Notes under the pieces: generated by a model
Database searches by the model: none
What the model was told of the DNA's origin: nothing
Seen by the model: the letters and a program-made list of their open reading frames with translations, nothing else
Program-made: the position numbers and the translations under genes
From: JALNXF01 sp964555845
GTDB taxonomy: Bacteria; Patescibacteriota; Gracilibacteria; BD1-5; UBA2023
Assembly (NCBI GenBank): GCA_964555845.1
Contig: CAZKUA010000002.1
Span: forward strand, 62,001 to 126,000
Length of the DNA stretch: 64,000 nt
Direction of reading: 5' to 3'
Part shown: piece after piece, positions 39,986 to 48,734 of the stretch
How positions within the stretch are numbered: position 1 is the stretch's first letter
Layout: every line of letters starts with the position of its first letter

Positions 39986-40582
39986 ATGAATATAAATGAT
40001 TTATTTTTATTAAAAATAAAAATATTATCATACATTGCTAATTTTCAATATATGAATGAAATGGGGTGTATTAATAAAATTATTATTCATCATACAGAGA
40101 GAAATAATGATTCTCCATCTTTTGTTACGTTAAGACATAAATATTTGCGAAGGTGGGAAGATATCTGATATCATTATATCATTGGAAATACTCGTCCTTT
40201 TTCAAAAAATGGGAAAGTTTACCATGGTAGATCGGAATATTTTGAATGAGCCCATACTATTTGACATAATAAAGATTCACTGTGAATTTGCTTAATAGGA
40301 AATTTCAATAAGGTCATACCAAGTGAAGAACAATTAGAATCTTTATTTAAGCTATTAAAAGACAAGATAAAAAAATATCAACTGACCGTAAATGATATAT
40401 TGTGACACAATGAGGTTTTTGGTACAACCAAAACGTGTCCATGAAAATTTACTGATATGGCCTATATTCGATGAATTCTTCGTCAGGATTATAGCTTCTG
40501 TATCAATGATTATATAGAAAGAGTTCTGGAAAAAAATAATCCTGTCTGAAGTATTGTAAGGACTTTCATTTGACAAAAATAA
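39986..40582 (+). CDS. N-acetylmuramoyl-L-alanine amidase (amidase_2/PGRP fold)
   Basis: A 198-residue zinc amidase that cuts peptidoglycan stem peptides. IIIHHTER has the first zinc His, GYHYIIGN and VYHGRSEYFEGAHTIGHNKDSLGICLIGNF are the conserved core, and GHNEVFGTTKTCPGKF carries the second His and the Cys/Lys region. No clear signal peptide is seen, so release may need lysis or another route; an alternative ATG lies at about 40053. It may act in cell-wall turnover or on the wall of a host or prey cell. Confidence 0.88.
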
Positions 40583-40630
40583 TAAAACATTTATATTTAA
40601 AATATAGATTATTTTTTAATTTCATTGTAC

Positions 40631-41314
40631 ATGATAAATAAACCTACTGGAAATTCTTTAAACACTTCACTTTTTGATGATTTTGATACCATTGAAGATG
40701 GTGAAGTAAATGAGAGCTTGGTTAGAGCTAAAACAATTTTAAAAAAATTAACAGAATTAGTTATAGAACATAATGGTCATCTTTGAGAGCCTTTGATAGT
40801 CTGACTTGAAGGTAGTCCGTGAGCTTGAAAAAGCCATTTAATTGATATGGCAGAAAAAATTCTTAACTCTAATTGAATTAAAACAATAAGTAGTAAAACA
40901 AAGAAAAATTTATTTCCGCAACATCAATTTGAATATGAGAGAGCTGATATTATTTTTTCTGATGACTTATTTTATTGAGCAAATTCATTACAAGAAGCCT
41001 CAAAAGATTGGGATAAATGAGCCTATGATCTTAAAGGATTGCCAGATTTCTTATTTCATTTATATGATACAAAAAAAATTTGGATTGTATCATCTAATTT
41101 TCCTATAGATGAAATATTAAAACTTATAGCAAAGTGAGACACGATATGAAGATTAAGAGACAGAATAGATCATCTTCTCGCTTCTGTACAACCATTAAAA
41201 CTCGAAAGAAAACAAAGTTACAGGAAAAAATTAGCTTCTGGATGAACCAAATTAACAGGCCTTTTCTCAAAAGCAGTTAACGAAGCTTTATGAGATAAAA
41301 CTATTTTAAATTAA
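40631..41314 (+). CDS. P-loop ATPase, DnaC/IstB-like
   Basis: A 227-residue ATPase. Walker A is GLEGSPGAGKSHLIDMA (two of its Gly are TGA), and IIFSDDLFYGAN gives a Walker B-like Asp pair. IWIVSSNFPIDEIL resembles sensor 1, and GRLRDRIDHLL an arginine-finger-like segment of DnaC-type AAA+ proteins. The target (helicase loader or another) is unknown. It precedes an 88-residue gene by 16 bases. Confidence 0.7.
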
Positions 41315-41330
41315 TAACTAATTTTATCGT

Positions 41331-41597
41331 ATGGCAAAAATGATATGTTTGACAAGAAATAATTATCGAAATGAATTAAAATCAAATGAATTATTAAGAT
41401 CTGAAACAATTCAGGTATTAATTTGAATTATTAATTCTAAATTTAATAATCTTATTCCGCCTATAGCAGAAAATAATCCAAATAAATTCGAAAATTTTGA
41501 TTCTGTTACAGAAGAAATTGATACAGTTAATCTTGATTGAATAAGCTATAAAGTATCTAGGGATAGCTATCGTTTTAAACTAGAAGAATCTATCTAA
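41331..41597 (+). CDS. hypothetical protein (88 aa)
   Basis: A small soluble protein (MAKMICLTRNNYRN...) with two TGA glycines, 16 bases after the ATPase gene and probably on its transcript. No family was recognised. The promoter of the triad operon starts 24 bases downstream. Confidence 0.55.
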
Positions 41598-41621
41598 TAA
41601 TCTCTCTCCAAAAAAATTAAT

Positions 41622-41667
41622 TTGACATTTCTAAAAAAAGAATATAATTAGCGTGTAAATATGACAT
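41622..41667 (+). promoter_or_regulatory. promoter of the triad operon with NrtR-like operator
   Basis: TTGACA (41622-41627), 15 bases, TATAAT (41643-41648), then GTGTAAATATGACAT (41653-41667). This matches the GTGTAA-N3-TTACAC palindrome in 10 of 12 positions and sits at the same distance after the -10 as the operators of nadE and pncA. Confidence 0.55.
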
Positions 41668-41748
41668 CCAATAAATGAAGTATTTACAAATGTTCATTAA
41701 CATAACCTACGAATATAAAAATAAAAACTTAGAAATAAGGAGAACGCT

Positions 41749-42594
41749 ATGAAAGAATTTGAGTGTGCCAAAGGCAGTATTATAGGAAGAGATCATAGGC
41801 GAATTAATAAGAATAATCAGGATGCCTATGAAGTCATCGAAGATGACAACTACATTATCGCGACTGTATGTGATGGTTGTAGTGACGCTCAAGCAAGCGA
41901 AGTTGGAGCCAATATTATATGTAGAATGCTCGATGCCAAGATGGCAGAAAAAATCGAGAATCTAACATTTAATCTGGCTTATGCGCTCGACTTGGATGAG
42001 GTTATCAGGGATTTTCTTGAGGAACTTAGAAAAGAGTGTATCAAGGAGATTGTGAGAATAAGTTCTTCTCTTAACAAAAACTATTTAGTCGGGATTAAAG
42101 ACTTTTTTTTAGCGACAATTGTGAGTGTAATTGTTACACGTGAAGTCAGTTTTGCATTCTCTATCGGTGATGGTGTGATTATCATAAATGGTGAACCGTA
42201 TATTATCGGACCATTTCCTGATAACGAGCCACCGTATATCGCCTATGGAGCAGTTGAACCTGACAGGGTAAGAGTCGCGAAAGAGCTTTATCGATTTAAG
42301 GTGGTAAAAGTGATGCCAACTAGTGAGCTCAAATCTATACTTATAGGCTCTGATGGTGTTGAGGATATTTGTGATAATGAAAAATCCAATATCCCCGGCA
42401 AAAATGAGCTTGTGGGTCCTATCTCCCAGTTTTGGGAAAATGATAAATTCTTTTCAAATTCTAGTCTGTTGGGTAGAAAACTCAATCTTATGAACGCAGA
42501 TTCTACGAAAATAGACTGGGAAGAAAAAAGAGTACAAAGGGAGCAGGGACTCCTTCAAGATGATACCACTATGGTGGTAATAAGAAGGAGGTAA
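41749..42594 (+). CDS. PP2C-type protein phosphatase of a TerY-P triad, UGA-free
   Basis: A 281-residue metal-dependent Ser/Thr phosphatase. RDHRRINKNNQDAY, TVCDGCSDAQASEVGA (metal Asp, DGxS), FSIGDGVIII, LIGSDGVEDI and the final DDTTMVVIRRR are the PP2C motifs in order. It would remove the phosphates set by the kinase encoded next. A GGAG Shine-Dalgarno, GGN-only glycines and TAA stop are as in the other imported genes. The kinase start overlaps its 3' region, with AGGAGG in the last codons. A perfect operator-like palindrome lies inside the gene at 42125-42139. Confidence 0.9.
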   Translation: MKEFECAKGSIIGRDHRRINKNNQDAYEVIEDDNYIIATVCDGCSDAQASEVGANIICRMLDAKMAEKIENLTFNLAYALDLDEVIRDFLEELRKECIKEIVRISSSLNKNYLVGIKDFFLATIVSVIVTREVSFAFSIGDGVIIINGEPYIIGPFPDNEPPYIAYGAVEPDRVRVAKELYRFKVVKVMPTSELKSILIGSDGVEDICDNEKSNIPGKNELVGPISQFWENDKFFSNSSLLGRKLNLMNADSTKIDWEEKRVQREQGLLQDDTTMVVIRRR

Positions 42595-42598
42595 TACT

Positions 42599-44482
42599 TT
42601 GATTAAAAATGTCTTTATAAACGGCAAAAGGGTTGATTTAAGCAATAAAAAAATCAAAGCTCAAGGAGGTGAAGCCTACATCTATGATTTAGGAAATAAC
42701 ATGGTGGCGAAGATTTTTCGTAGGAGAGATGATGATTTTTATCTCGGATCTCCTGCAGAGCAAAAAGGCGCGGAAGCAAGGCTTGTTGAACATCAAAAAA
42801 AGCTTCCTGCCTTTCCTCAAAATCTTCCCGTTGAAGTAGTGAAGCCTCGAGATCTCGTAACTGATGGGTCAGGTCTTATAGTTGGCTACACTATGCCTTT
42901 TGTTTTAGATACCAATCCACTTCTGTCTTATAGTGACAAGAATTTTGTGAAACAATCCGGCATAGACAATAATATTGTCGTCGGGATTTTCCAAAATCTC
43001 TTGAAAATCGTCAGGAAAATACATCGGGAAAATGTCATTATCGGTGATTTTAATGACTTAAATGTGCTTGTAAATAGTACAAATAAAGTCTTTCTCATCG
43101 ATGCCGATAGTTTTCAGTTTGGAGGGTTTTATTCCTCTGTCTTTACTGACCGATTCGTAGATCCTCTATTGTGTGCCAATGTAGACAATCGGATGATTCT
43201 CTCTAGGCCACACAATAAAGAATCTGATTGGTATGCCTTTTGTGTAATGCTTTTTCAGAGCTTTCTTTATATAAATCCATTTGGCGGTGTCTACAAGCCA
43301 AAAGACAAAACAAGGAGAATGTGCCACGAACTAAGACCGCTTCATAATATTACTGTCTTTAATCCCGAGGTTATCTATCCGAAATTCGCCACTCATTACA
43401 GGGTTCTGCCCGATGAAATTCTTGCATTTTATGATAATTTGCTTCACAAAAACAAACGCTTAGAGCTTCCGGAAAATTTCTTAGAAAATATCCGGTGGAC
43501 AAAGTGTAGTGTATGTGGAGCAGAGCATGCGAGAGGGGTCTGTCCAGAATGTTTCCAAGCAAATCCCAATATCATCAAGCAGAAAGTAGTCGTGAGAGGA
43601 AATGTAGTCGCAACCAGATTTTTCACAACCAAGGGAGTAATCCTTTTTGCGAAATCTGAGTGCGGAGCGCTTAAGTGGCTTTATTTTGAAAATGGGCAAT
43701 TTAAGCGAGAAAACGGAGTTATAGTCACCGAAGGAAAACTCGAGAGTGGATTTAGATTTAGAATTAAAAATTCTGAAACCTTTTTTGCAAAAAATGACAA
43801 AGTTGTCACTTTTGATGAAAAAGGACAAATTAAGGAGGTAGTGGATGTAGATACCTGTAGCAATCTGCCTATTTTCGATGCAAATGAGCACTCGAAATAT
43901 TGGGTGGACACCTCTGGAAATCTCAAAAAGGACGACACATTTGGTCCAGAGATTATTGGAAATGTGCTTGAAGGCGAGACATTTTTTTGGGTCGGATCTG
44001 ATTTTGGATTCGGTTTTTATAGAGCTGGAAATATTTCCACTGGATTTATTTTCGATGCTCACAAAAAAGGTCTTCTTGATAGTATTAACCTGCCAATCAA
44101 AGGGCAAATTGTTGATGTCTGGACTTACTTTGGTCACAATTGTTGCTGGTTTTTTATTACTTTATCGGTGAGTGGTAAACTTGTTAATAAGTGCTATCTT
44201 ATCGAGAAGAGTGGTAAAATTCTGTCTAGCGAAGAGTGTAATAAAAACACTGTAAGTTGGCTTGCTGGAAGTATTAGAGGCAAGGCAGCCGTCGGTAATT
44301 TTCTTTTCGCTCCAACAGATGACGGGATTATCCGGCTTGAACTTAGCAATACTAAAATTATCATTACCAAGGAATTTCCAGATACAGCGCCCTTTGTGAA
44401 CTCTGAAAGTGCTCTTTATATCGGCAAAAATGAGATCTATGTAGTCAAGAGAAATGAAATCCTGAGCCTCAAACTCAACTAA
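42599..44482 (+). CDS. Ser/Thr protein kinase with zinc ribbon and C-terminal repeat domain, UGA-free
   Basis: A 627-residue protein of the TerY-P triad. The kinase domain (residues 1-300) has a Gly loop GGEAYIYD, lysine in VAKIF, catalytic loop GDFNDLNVLV and DADSFQF in place of DFG. A four-Cys ribbon CSVCGAEHARGVCPEC follows near 302-317, then about 300 beta-rich residues (probably a propeller-like domain). The start is TTG, chosen because AGGAGG lies 7 bases upstream, overlapping the end of the phosphatase gene. In known triads the kinase and phosphatase act with a vWA protein. Confidence 0.9.
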   Translation: MIKNVFINGKRVDLSNKKIKAQGGEAYIYDLGNNMVAKIFRRRDDDFYLGSPAEQKGAEARLVEHQKKLPAFPQNLPVEVVKPRDLVTDGSGLIVGYTMPFVLDTNPLLSYSDKNFVKQSGIDNNIVVGIFQNLLKIVRKIHRENVIIGDFNDLNVLVNSTNKVFLIDADSFQFGGFYSSVFTDRFVDPLLCANVDNRMILSRPHNKESDWYAFCVMLFQSFLYINPFGGVYKPKDKTRRMCHELRPLHNITVFNPEVIYPKFATHYRVLPDEILAFYDNLLHKNKRLELPENFLENIRWTKCSVCGAEHARGVCPECFQANPNIIKQKVVVRGNVVATRFFTTKGVILFAKSECGALKWLYFENGQFKRENGVIVTEGKLESGFRFRIKNSETFFAKNDKVVTFDEKGQIKEVVDVDTCSNLPIFDANEHSKYWVDTSGNLKKDDTFGPEIIGNVLEGETFFWVGSDFGFGFYRAGNISTGFIFDAHKKGLLDSINLPIKGQIVDVWTYFGHNCCWFFITLSVSGKLVNKCYLIEKSGKILSSEECNKNTVSWLAGSIRGKAAVGNFLFAPTDDGIIRLELSNTKIIITKEFPDTAPFVNSESALYIGKNEIYVVKRNEILSLKLN

Positions 44483-44516
44483 ATCCTGAGGCTCTACAAC
44501 CAAAAAGGAGTATGCC

Positions 44517-45557
44517 ATGAAAAAAATCCAACTGCCCCCTAACTACAATGATGCCAATGCCTACAATTCCGGCTTTGCTGTAAAAAACATTTCCGAGCTC
44601 CAGAAAACTGCCGAGCAGTGGAAAAAAACCTATTCCCTCAAGCCGGTCGGTGGTGATCGCAACAAAATCCATCTGCTCATCATCGATGACCAGTTTGATT
44701 TTAGCTTTCCTGACGGCTCGCTGTATGTCGGTGGTAGGAGTGGAATGAGCGCCCAAGATGATCAAAAAAGGCTTGCCGAATTCATCTATACGAATCTGGG
44801 GGTTCTCTCTCAGGTAACGCCTACGATGGATTCTCACTTGCCTTTCCAGATTTTCTTTCCTGTCGCTCATTCACTCGAAGACGGGTCTCACCCTGAACCC
44901 AATACGATGATCTTCGCGGATGAATACAAGCAAGGCAAATATCGTGCCAATCCTGCGATGGCTCGTCAAATTGGTGTAGATCCGGTATGGCTCACCAAGC
45001 AATTCACCTACTACTGTGAGCAACTCGAAGCCAAGGGTAAGTACAATCTCTACCTCTGGCCTTACCACTGTATGCTCGGGTCCAATGGCCACAAGCTTGC
45101 TGGCGTAATTGAAGAAGCTCGTCTTTTTCATAGCTTCGCTCGCGGTGCCGCCAATATTCCCGAGATCAAAGGTGGTAACCCGCTCACCGAGCATTACTCT
45201 ATTTTCAAGCCCGAGGTCACGAACTGTTGGGATGGCCAAGCTATTCCCGGTGCACAGAAAAATACTGCCCTTATCCAGAAGCTCGTTAAGTCTGACTATG
45301 TCATTATGGCTGGTCAGGCTGCAAGCCACTGTGTTAAGGAAAGTATCGAGGATTTTCTCGCGGAAATTCTCGCCATCGACCCTGAGCTCGCTAAGAAAGT
45401 GTATATCCTTGATGATTGTACCTCTTCTGTCGTGATTCCTGGTATCGTCGATTTTACCGATGAAGCCGAGAAGGCAATGCAGAAATTCCAAGACGCTGGA
45501 ATGAATCTCGTGAAGAGTACGACTTCCATCGAGGATTGGCCCGGAATGGATCTTTAA
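44517..45557 (+). CDS. large isochorismatase/nicotinamidase-like hydrolase, UGA-free
   Basis: A 346-residue cysteine hydrolase of the isochorismatase superfamily. LLIIDDQFDFSFPDGSL has the catalytic Asp, TPTMDSHLPFQIF and LWPYHCMLGSNGH are the nicotinamidase-type metal/substrate segments, and MAGQAASHCVKESIEDF carries the nucleophile Cys. It is about 150 residues longer than PncA because of an insert and an N-terminal extension. A nicotinamide-like amide is a plausible substrate. It lies inside the kinase-phosphatase-vWA operon, which is unusual for a triad, and is GC-richer than native genes. Confidence 0.82.
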   Translation: MKKIQLPPNYNDANAYNSGFAVKNISELQKTAEQWKKTYSLKPVGGDRNKIHLLIIDDQFDFSFPDGSLYVGGRSGMSAQDDQKRLAEFIYTNLGVLSQVTPTMDSHLPFQIFFPVAHSLEDGSHPEPNTMIFADEYKQGKYRANPAMARQIGVDPVWLTKQFTYYCEQLEAKGKYNLYLWPYHCMLGSNGHKLAGVIEEARLFHSFARGAANIPEIKGGNPLTEHYSIFKPEVTNCWDGQAIPGAQKNTALIQKLVKSDYVIMAGQAASHCVKESIEDFLAEILAIDPELAKKVYILDDCTSSVVIPGIVDFTDEAEKAMQKFQDAGMNLVKSTTSIEDWPGMDL

Positions 45558-45583
45558 AAAAACTCTATTATAAGGAGAAAGCT

Positions 45584-46396
45584 ATGTCTCAAACCGCAAA
45601 TCTTAACAAACTTTTTCAAGGTGCGGCAGAGGAGGGTATGATCTCCCAAGGTACGGCAAATATGCTGTCTTTGGTGGATGTCGGTACCCAAATTCAAGCC
45701 GGTCTCGGCACAAATATCGATGATGTCGATGCTTCTGAGGTTACTCTCGTTGCTATGCTTATCGATGATTCTGGTTCTATCCGGTTTGCCAACAATGCCC
45801 AGGCAGTTAGGGATGGTCATAATCTCGTGATTGATTCCATCGCCGGCGCCAGACAAAGCGGTAAAACTCTAGTTCATACCAGATATATGAACGGTCACGT
45901 GCTGTATCCGTTTATCACTGTCGATCAGGCAGTGAAGATGGACAACCACAACTACAACCCGATGGGCGGGACCCCTCTTTATGACCAGACCGTAATCATC
46001 CTCGGAACCCTGATGGCTGAGATGCTCCGTTACATGGATAACGGTGTTCCCTGCCGAGCAATTCTGGGTGTTATTACGGATGGTAATGATGAAGGTTCCG
46101 AGAAATTCCGGGACCCTGCCAAGGTCAAGAAGGTCATCGATGATGTCCTTATGTCGGAGCTGAGTTGTATCATCTCTGCCATGGGTATTGATGACGGTGG
46201 CCGGACTGATTTTACCAAGGTATTCCAAGGAATGGGTGTTCGTGACGAATGGATTCACGACCCCAAAAAATTCAACACCAAGGAGGAAAACGAATCTGCC
46301 ATTCGCAAAATGTTCCAGATGTTCTCTCGTAGTGCAGTGAGAGCCAGCCAATCTGCCGGTAACTTCGCATCTATGGGTGGCTTCGCTACCATTTAA
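45584..46396 (+). CDS. von Willebrand A domain protein of a TerY-P triad, UGA-free
   Basis: A 270-residue cytoplasmic vWA protein. The MIDAS motif DDSGS is near residues 61-65 (VAMLIDDSGSI), with the other metal-site residues in GGTPLYDQ and ITDGNDEG. It is the last gene of the operon. In TerY-P triads the vWA protein works with a PP2C phosphatase and a kinase, all of which are here. The ATG at 45584 is chosen over an earlier ATG because AAGGAGAAA lies just upstream. Two further Shine-Dalgarno-like motifs with no gene follow before the terminator. Confidence 0.88.
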   Translation: MSQTANLNKLFQGAAEEGMISQGTANMLSLVDVGTQIQAGLGTNIDDVDASEVTLVAMLIDDSGSIRFANNAQAVRDGHNLVIDSIAGARQSGKTLVHTRYMNGHVLYPFITVDQAVKMDNHNYNPMGGTPLYDQTVIILGTLMAEMLRYMDNGVPCRAILGVITDGNDEGSEKFRDPAKVKKVIDDVLMSELSCIISAMGIDDGGRTDFTKVFQGMGVRDEWIHDPKKFNTKEENESAIRKMFQMFSRSAVRASQSAGNFASMGGFATI

Positions 46397-46484
46397 CAAT
46401 CTTACAAAAGGAGAAATATAAAAAAATAAAAATTCCACAAAAATAAACAAAAATAGATAAACTTTTTCTAAAAAGGAGGAAAAG
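46397..46484 (+). other. gene-less leader with two orphan Shine-Dalgarno motifs
   Basis: AAAAGGAGAAAT (46406) and AAAAGGAGGAAA (46471) look like strong ribosome-binding sites, but no ATG, GTG or TTG frame of use follows them before the terminator. Confidence 0.5.
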
Positions 46485-46517
46485 AAAACCCCCACTTGAG
46501 CAATCAAGTGGGGGTTT
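46485..46517 (+). terminator. terminator of the triad operon
   Basis: AAACCCCCACTTGA and TCAAGTGGGGGTTT form a long GC-rich hairpin. Confidence 0.9.
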
Positions 46518-46645
46518 AAATTATTTAACTAGAATTAATTTTTTGTTTATTTTAATTATATTTTATATTTATTCAAATATTTGTATTTATTTAGGTTTTA
46601 TGTTACAATTACTATAATATTAATTTATTTTTTAAAAAAATTATT

Positions 46646-47884
46646 ATGACACAGGCTAATTTACCAAAAGAAGATATATCTTCAAAAGAATTTATATCTA
46701 AACTTGTTTCACTTTCAGATATGAGAGAAAATACAATAGATAAGGCAATGAGTCTTCTTGAAACAGCCGATTTTACTAGTATATTTAAAAATGTAAATAA
46801 AGCTTTCGTATTGGCTGAGAAAGATATTAATAGTTTTCTTTTGAAACAAGAGGTTCTTCCTCATGTAAGAAAAACTTCGCCAGAAGAATATGCAAAATGG
46901 CTATCTAAAAGAATTAAAGCCTGACTTATGCCAACACAATTTTATGATTATGATTTTTCAAGACAAAAGTTTTATACATTATGAAAAAATAGAAAAATAG
47001 ATATTAATAGTATATATTACTGATCTAATGCTTTTAATATTATGATACCAGAGTGATCATCTGTACAATTTAGAGATATTGGTCATTGTAATGTTTTTGA
47101 TATGAATGATATTACAAAAGAGGCTCGTATTGTGCCAATATTTAAAGATATATTAGAATTATTAGATCCTGAAGCAAAAGAATTAGCATTAAAATGGAAA
47201 AAAAATCAAAGAGAAATAACTCTAAATTTAAGCGATGCGAAGAGAGAGTATCAGGATTTTGAAGAATCTTTTAATAAAGAAGTTCTTCCTCATGTTAGAG
47301 AAACTAATCCTCTAGAATATGCTAACTGGCTTTCTGAGGCAATTCAAAGAGGATTTATGCCGACTCATATACGCAATGATGGTGTATTTAGTAAATTTTA
47401 TACCTTACGAAATGGTGGAAAAATAAAAATCAATGAGATATATTATTGAGCTTTTTCATTTGATCTTTTTGTACCAAAATGATCATCTGTAAAATTTGAT
47501 AATGTCTGACATTGTAATATTTATGATATGAATTCACTTACTAGTAAAGAAATTGAAAAAGTTTATGAAAGACCTATTGATCCTGAAATAGCTAAATATT
47601 TAAATGATTCAGCTAAAAAAATACTTAAAGGTGTATATGATAGAAAATTGGGGTCGTTATTAGAAAAACAACCTATTATTCAAGATGGGTTAAATAAACT
47701 CAAAAATGAATTAATGGATAATAAAGAAAATATTGTAACATATTGACACTTATTAAGTAGTGAAGAAAAGGGTCTTATTATAGTAGCTATTAAGAAAATA
47801 GAGGAGGAAATACGCTCTCTAGAGAGAGAACAAGTTGAAAAAAGAATTAAGGAGATGCAGATGATATTAAAAGAATTACGTTAA
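46646..47884 (+). CDS. hypothetical protein with two tandem 95-residue repeats
   Basis: A 412-residue protein in code 25. Two copies of a novel-looking unit are obvious: EVLPHVRKTSPEEYAKWLS ... FYTLGKNRKIDINSIYYG ... GHCNVFDMNDIT and EVLPHVRETNPLEYANWLS ... FYTLRNGGKIKINEIYYG ... GHCNIYDMNSLT. Each has a helical start and a beta-rich end, with one His-Cys. The third part is helical with coiled-coil tendency at the C-terminus. The function is unknown. It lies after the triad operon and before pncA. Confidence 0.65.
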
Positions 47885-47901
47885 AATCAAATTAATCACT
47901 T

Positions 47902-47938
47902 AAATCCATTTATTACTAGATAATAAATGGATTTTTTT
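47902..47938 (+). terminator. terminator after the tandem-repeat gene
   Basis: AAATCCATTTATTA pairs with TAATAAATGGATTT, followed by a T run. Confidence 0.85.
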
Positions 47939-47989
47939 GTTATTTTAAGGGAAATATGGAATAACTATAAATTTTTCTCAAAAATAAAT

Positions 47990-48093
47990 TTGACTTATTG
48001 AAAATATCTATATAATTGAGTGTAATATTAACACTTGTAGTATTTCCTAGAGAAATATTTTTAATACAAATAAGTAGAGTGTTAATATTACAC
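47990..48093 (+). promoter_or_regulatory. pncA promoter with two NrtR-type operators
   Basis: TTGACT (47990-47995), 15 bases, TATAAT (48011-48016), then GTGTAATATTAACAC (48020-48034) and its exact reverse complement GTGTTAATATTACAC (48079-48093), 59 bases apart. Two operators in opposite orientation suggest cooperative repressor binding. Confidence 0.7.
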
Positions 48094-48117
48094 ATTTATT
48101 TTTTAATTTATATTATT

Positions 48118-48711
48118 ATGCGCAGTAAAACAAGTGCCCTTGTGGCGAAAAAAGAAGCCCTACTACTCGTAGATTGTCAGAAAGATTTCTGAGCAAAAGA
48201 ATGAAGCCTCTATGTAAAAGAGGCAGAGGCTATAGTACCTGTAATAAATAAACTTATCGCAGAAACTAAGGCAAACGCTGGTATTGTAATTGCTAGTCGT
48301 GATTGGCATCCAGAAAATCATACATCTTTTTCTAATTGGCCAAATCACTGTGTAATAAATACACCTTGAGTGGAATATATGGATTGATTGAATGTTGAAG
48401 AAATTGAAGTGGAAGTAAAGAAATGATTTAGGGTAGATGCTGATTCTTATTCTGCATTCTGAGGACAAGAGTTTAAAAATGATGTTCCAAGAAAAAACTT
48501 ACTAGAAATATTAACAAATTATAAAGTAGAAGTTCTAAAAATTGTATGACTTGCAACAGACTACTGCGTAAAAGCAACTGTAATTGATGCTGCGAAACTT
48601 AATTTTGAAGTACTGGTGGTAAGAGATTGAATTAAGGCAGTAAATATAAATCCAGAAGATGAACAAAATGCAATGGATGAAATGAAGAAAAATTGAGCAA
48701 AATTTATTTAA
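48118..48711 (+). CDS. pncA: nicotinamidase
   Basis: A 197-residue enzyme converting nicotinamide to nicotinate. The catalytic Asp lies in LLLVDCQKDFGAKEGSLYV, the metal-site residues in SRDWHPENHTSF, FSNWPNHCVINTPG follows, and the nucleophile Cys is in VGLATDYCVKATVIDA. Many Gly are TGA. It stands first in a two-gene operon with pncB under a double operator. Confidence 0.95.
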
Positions 48712-48734
48712 AATATTATTAACTATAAAATACT

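Noticed and set aside
41749..46396. Chimeric contig or contamination as the source of UGA-free genes
   Set aside because: Six separate UGA-free segments alternate with native genes, and the triad operon carries a promoter and operator of the native style, so import fits better; read coverage would settle it.
44871..46507. Minus-strand frames of about 200 residues opposite the nicotinamidase-like and vWA genes
   Set aside because: Shadows of well-supported genes with clear motifs and ribosome sites on the plus strand.
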